The notes beneath the pieces were generated by a model. That model did not search any database and was not told the origin of the DNA. It saw only the letters and a list, made by a program, of their open reading frames with translations. The position numbers were made by a program, and so were the translations under genes. DNA of 64,000 nt, from assembly GCA_023439045.1 (NCBI GenBank), contig JAEXOY010000015.1, positions 372,001 through 436,000 of the forward strand. Direction: 5' to 3'. The DNA is from Bacillota bacterium (GTDB lineage Bacteria > Bacillota > Clostridia > Acetivibrionales > DSM-1351). The first letter of the stretch is position 1; each line of letters opens with the position of its first letter. Of the stretch, positions 63,701 through 64,000 are shown one piece after another.

Positions 63701-64000
63701 TCCTGCATATGCTGAGAGTATTACCTTGAAGGCCGCACCCAGCTTAGAAAACGTATATGATGCAGCCATAACCTCCTCTACTGTTTTGGATAGGGTAGTT
63801 AGCAATAGCCAAAATTATCCACTAAATGAGAATCTTGGTTTTAACCCAGATGATCCATCAACCCATATGCTATCCACTCTCGAAGGTGTAAGCTTTAACA
63901 TCAGTATTTCCAATAACCTTTTGAGTAAATGGGGTATTGAGGACGTGGATTTTAACAACACCTATGTAAGTATTTATAGAATTAGCGATGAAAAGGGGAA
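60708..64000 (+). CDS. Large secreted surface protein with Ig-like repeats (partial, 3' end outside window)
   Basis: Open for 1097 codons from ATG 60708 to the window end. RBS GGGGG. Signal peptide MNNMKKKFLAVLLSFSLLVG ... TSHAA with cleavage near residue 32. Residues ~240-560 contain two Big_5/SbsA-like blocks (FLKVEFNEPIRF; IDYTVNFNEQIKF; ITDIAGNPM). Two related Ig-like units follow at ~566-705 and ~709-823, each with a TAPT/TIKP start, DPDSTAWQTG or SADSTDWKATG, and RDYAGNYG or VDIYGNVS near the end. A Cys cluster (C210, C212, C215) and a possible Ca loop (DANTNSYLDDSD) are also visible. No catalytic domain or anchor is seen yet. It seems richer in C/G at third positions than the flagellar genes. 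Confidence 0.85.
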   Translation, partial: MNNMKKKFLAVLLSFSLLVGIMPSFTITSHAAVSEVLYEPLTTKHGIFNRYNYQDKDYYLDYAKKSTFYNVANRFDGLSPLNTYNGYTWTYDWRDFAYTYKKGPSGKYEEDYTVYGQLTSMGQLKLNLSATMHNNLHTHTRYWGLQEAQSVVYPYAAVQSGGFRKIINGYEFVPEGTVTKRLGDMQYVDFGNNTRDLSLSLGVGKTFSDCNCKDCSVGNIVVAFADTKDPIVNRAYICDIDGKANDRFKSGAVAFLKVEFNEPIRFADNNKNHGDIQVKVKDKSGNTMTAKLVELKNYSLMFKIENTDISGFSLKTFNVDHIDLTELFGNGKWKLEEIFGSDHNGFAVNKKYDEKGYGYTISESLITDIAGNPMAKPAQNKIALASACFDGEAPYVYSISKTAQMNNGDVKTALGKTDANTNSYLDDSDIIAGVGDKIDYTVNFNEQIKFDGNCFSSNDFLGMKATLNVKDSTGNYVTIDSAKMSQIKKGSDSTENSPPGSYTSVSFSTFTMKEGMNCDDIDGKIKITSVTVSPGSKITDLCDNEYFDLNNSWDTLEKNPYILDVTAPTITTSVEYSDNGYTPITEVKTGGVVTGFYFPISVTDSAGTDALKGYFSWVDRLSVEKSFKYKYAVTADNVTPDPDSTAWQTGTTGQSHSFTQVSTGNYIHISLISDESYLLSSTSLKIEARDYAGNYGTKTFELNYIADTIKPLSVIESTGKSYDTVSQLGTLTATAAISDESGLESVYYMWVSDGSSSPSADSTDWKATGSFEEGATNATVSTDRGEIGIGQAFIGELYVKAVDIYGNVSITNIGTYTYNLSAPAYKLSYTESRKKEASLGIYGLENNSAVAVMIKKPFTTDTYYVSVVDWDYSNDILNNETIGLQSINDLYSWQTYKVTSTGTGIYDFTFLDNTDYNLLESILGGDYYGEIDITLLTGRADIKTSEFNESMINKEDVGEGTLAYVDTTIGNGAFTYLAGQSASGDLHTILTSAGTDIYPAYAESITLKAAPSLENVYDAAITSSTVLDRVVSNSQNYPLNENLGFNPDDPSTHMLSTLEGVSFNISISNNLLSKWGIEDVDFNNTYVSIYRISDEKG

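Overview
The window is AT-rich Gram-positive DNA from an anaerobic, endospore-forming, motile member of the Clostridia. Evidence: spoIIGA-sigE-sigG in tandem, a division cluster that includes the small basic protein Sbp, a murT-gatD pair, a T-box on aroF, and one long fla/che cluster containing fliY, cheC, cheD and sigD. The overall look is like the mesophilic cellulolytic Ruminiclostridium group. That placement is an inference from gene content and order, and species is not claimed.

Layout. 1-6.4 kb: a single-domain response regulator (minus strand), an ECF sigma factor with its membrane anti-sigma factor, then polA-coaE-lytic transglycosylase. 6.5-10.5 kb: an orphan 111-residue protein, a T-box-controlled DAHP synthase, and murT-gatD (both on the minus strand). 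10.6-15.7 kb: a tandem-repeat spacer, a murA that has lost its first ~114 codons, then ftsQ-sbp-ftsA and ftsZ. 15.7-18.4 kb: spoIIGA-sigE-sigG, with a long-spacer Spo0A-type promoter ahead of spoIIGA and a sigma-F/G-type promoter ahead of sigG. 18.6-25.9 kb: nrdR, comM/yifB, dprA, topA, trmFO.

26-60.1 kb is a nearly uninterrupted plus-strand flagellar and chemotaxis supercluster: flgB-flgC-fliE-fliF-fliG-fliH-fliI-fliJ-(motE-like)-fliK-flgD-(TIGR02530)-flgE-flbD-fliL-fliM-fliY-cheY-fliO-fliP-fliQ-fliR-flhB-flhA-flhF-flhG-(PilZ brake)-cheB-cheA-cheW-cheC-cheD-(membrane protein)-sigD-fapA-like and three less conserved proteins. It encodes the basal body, export gate, switch, hook, chemotaxis core and the sigma factor for late flagellar genes. 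Flagellin, motAB, cheR and receptors are not here. Several non-coding elements interrupt it: minisatellites between fliF and fliG, hairpins before fliI and flbD, a possible three-way-junction RNA before flgE, and a long inverted repeat before fliO.

60.25-64 kb: a tRNA-Leu(CAA) with its own promoter and terminator, followed by the first 1097 codons of a large secreted surface protein that runs off the window end. Its base composition looks different from the rest.

Most notable points: the 5'-truncated murA beside a perfect-period 15-bp repeat; the repetitive basic tail of TopA with a frameshift in its last repeat; spore-type promoters readable by eye; unexplained structured leaders inside the flagellar operon; and recurrent in-frame tandem repeats in flagellar accessory proteins. 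I saw no insertion sequence, prophage, CRISPR array or clearly novel defence system.
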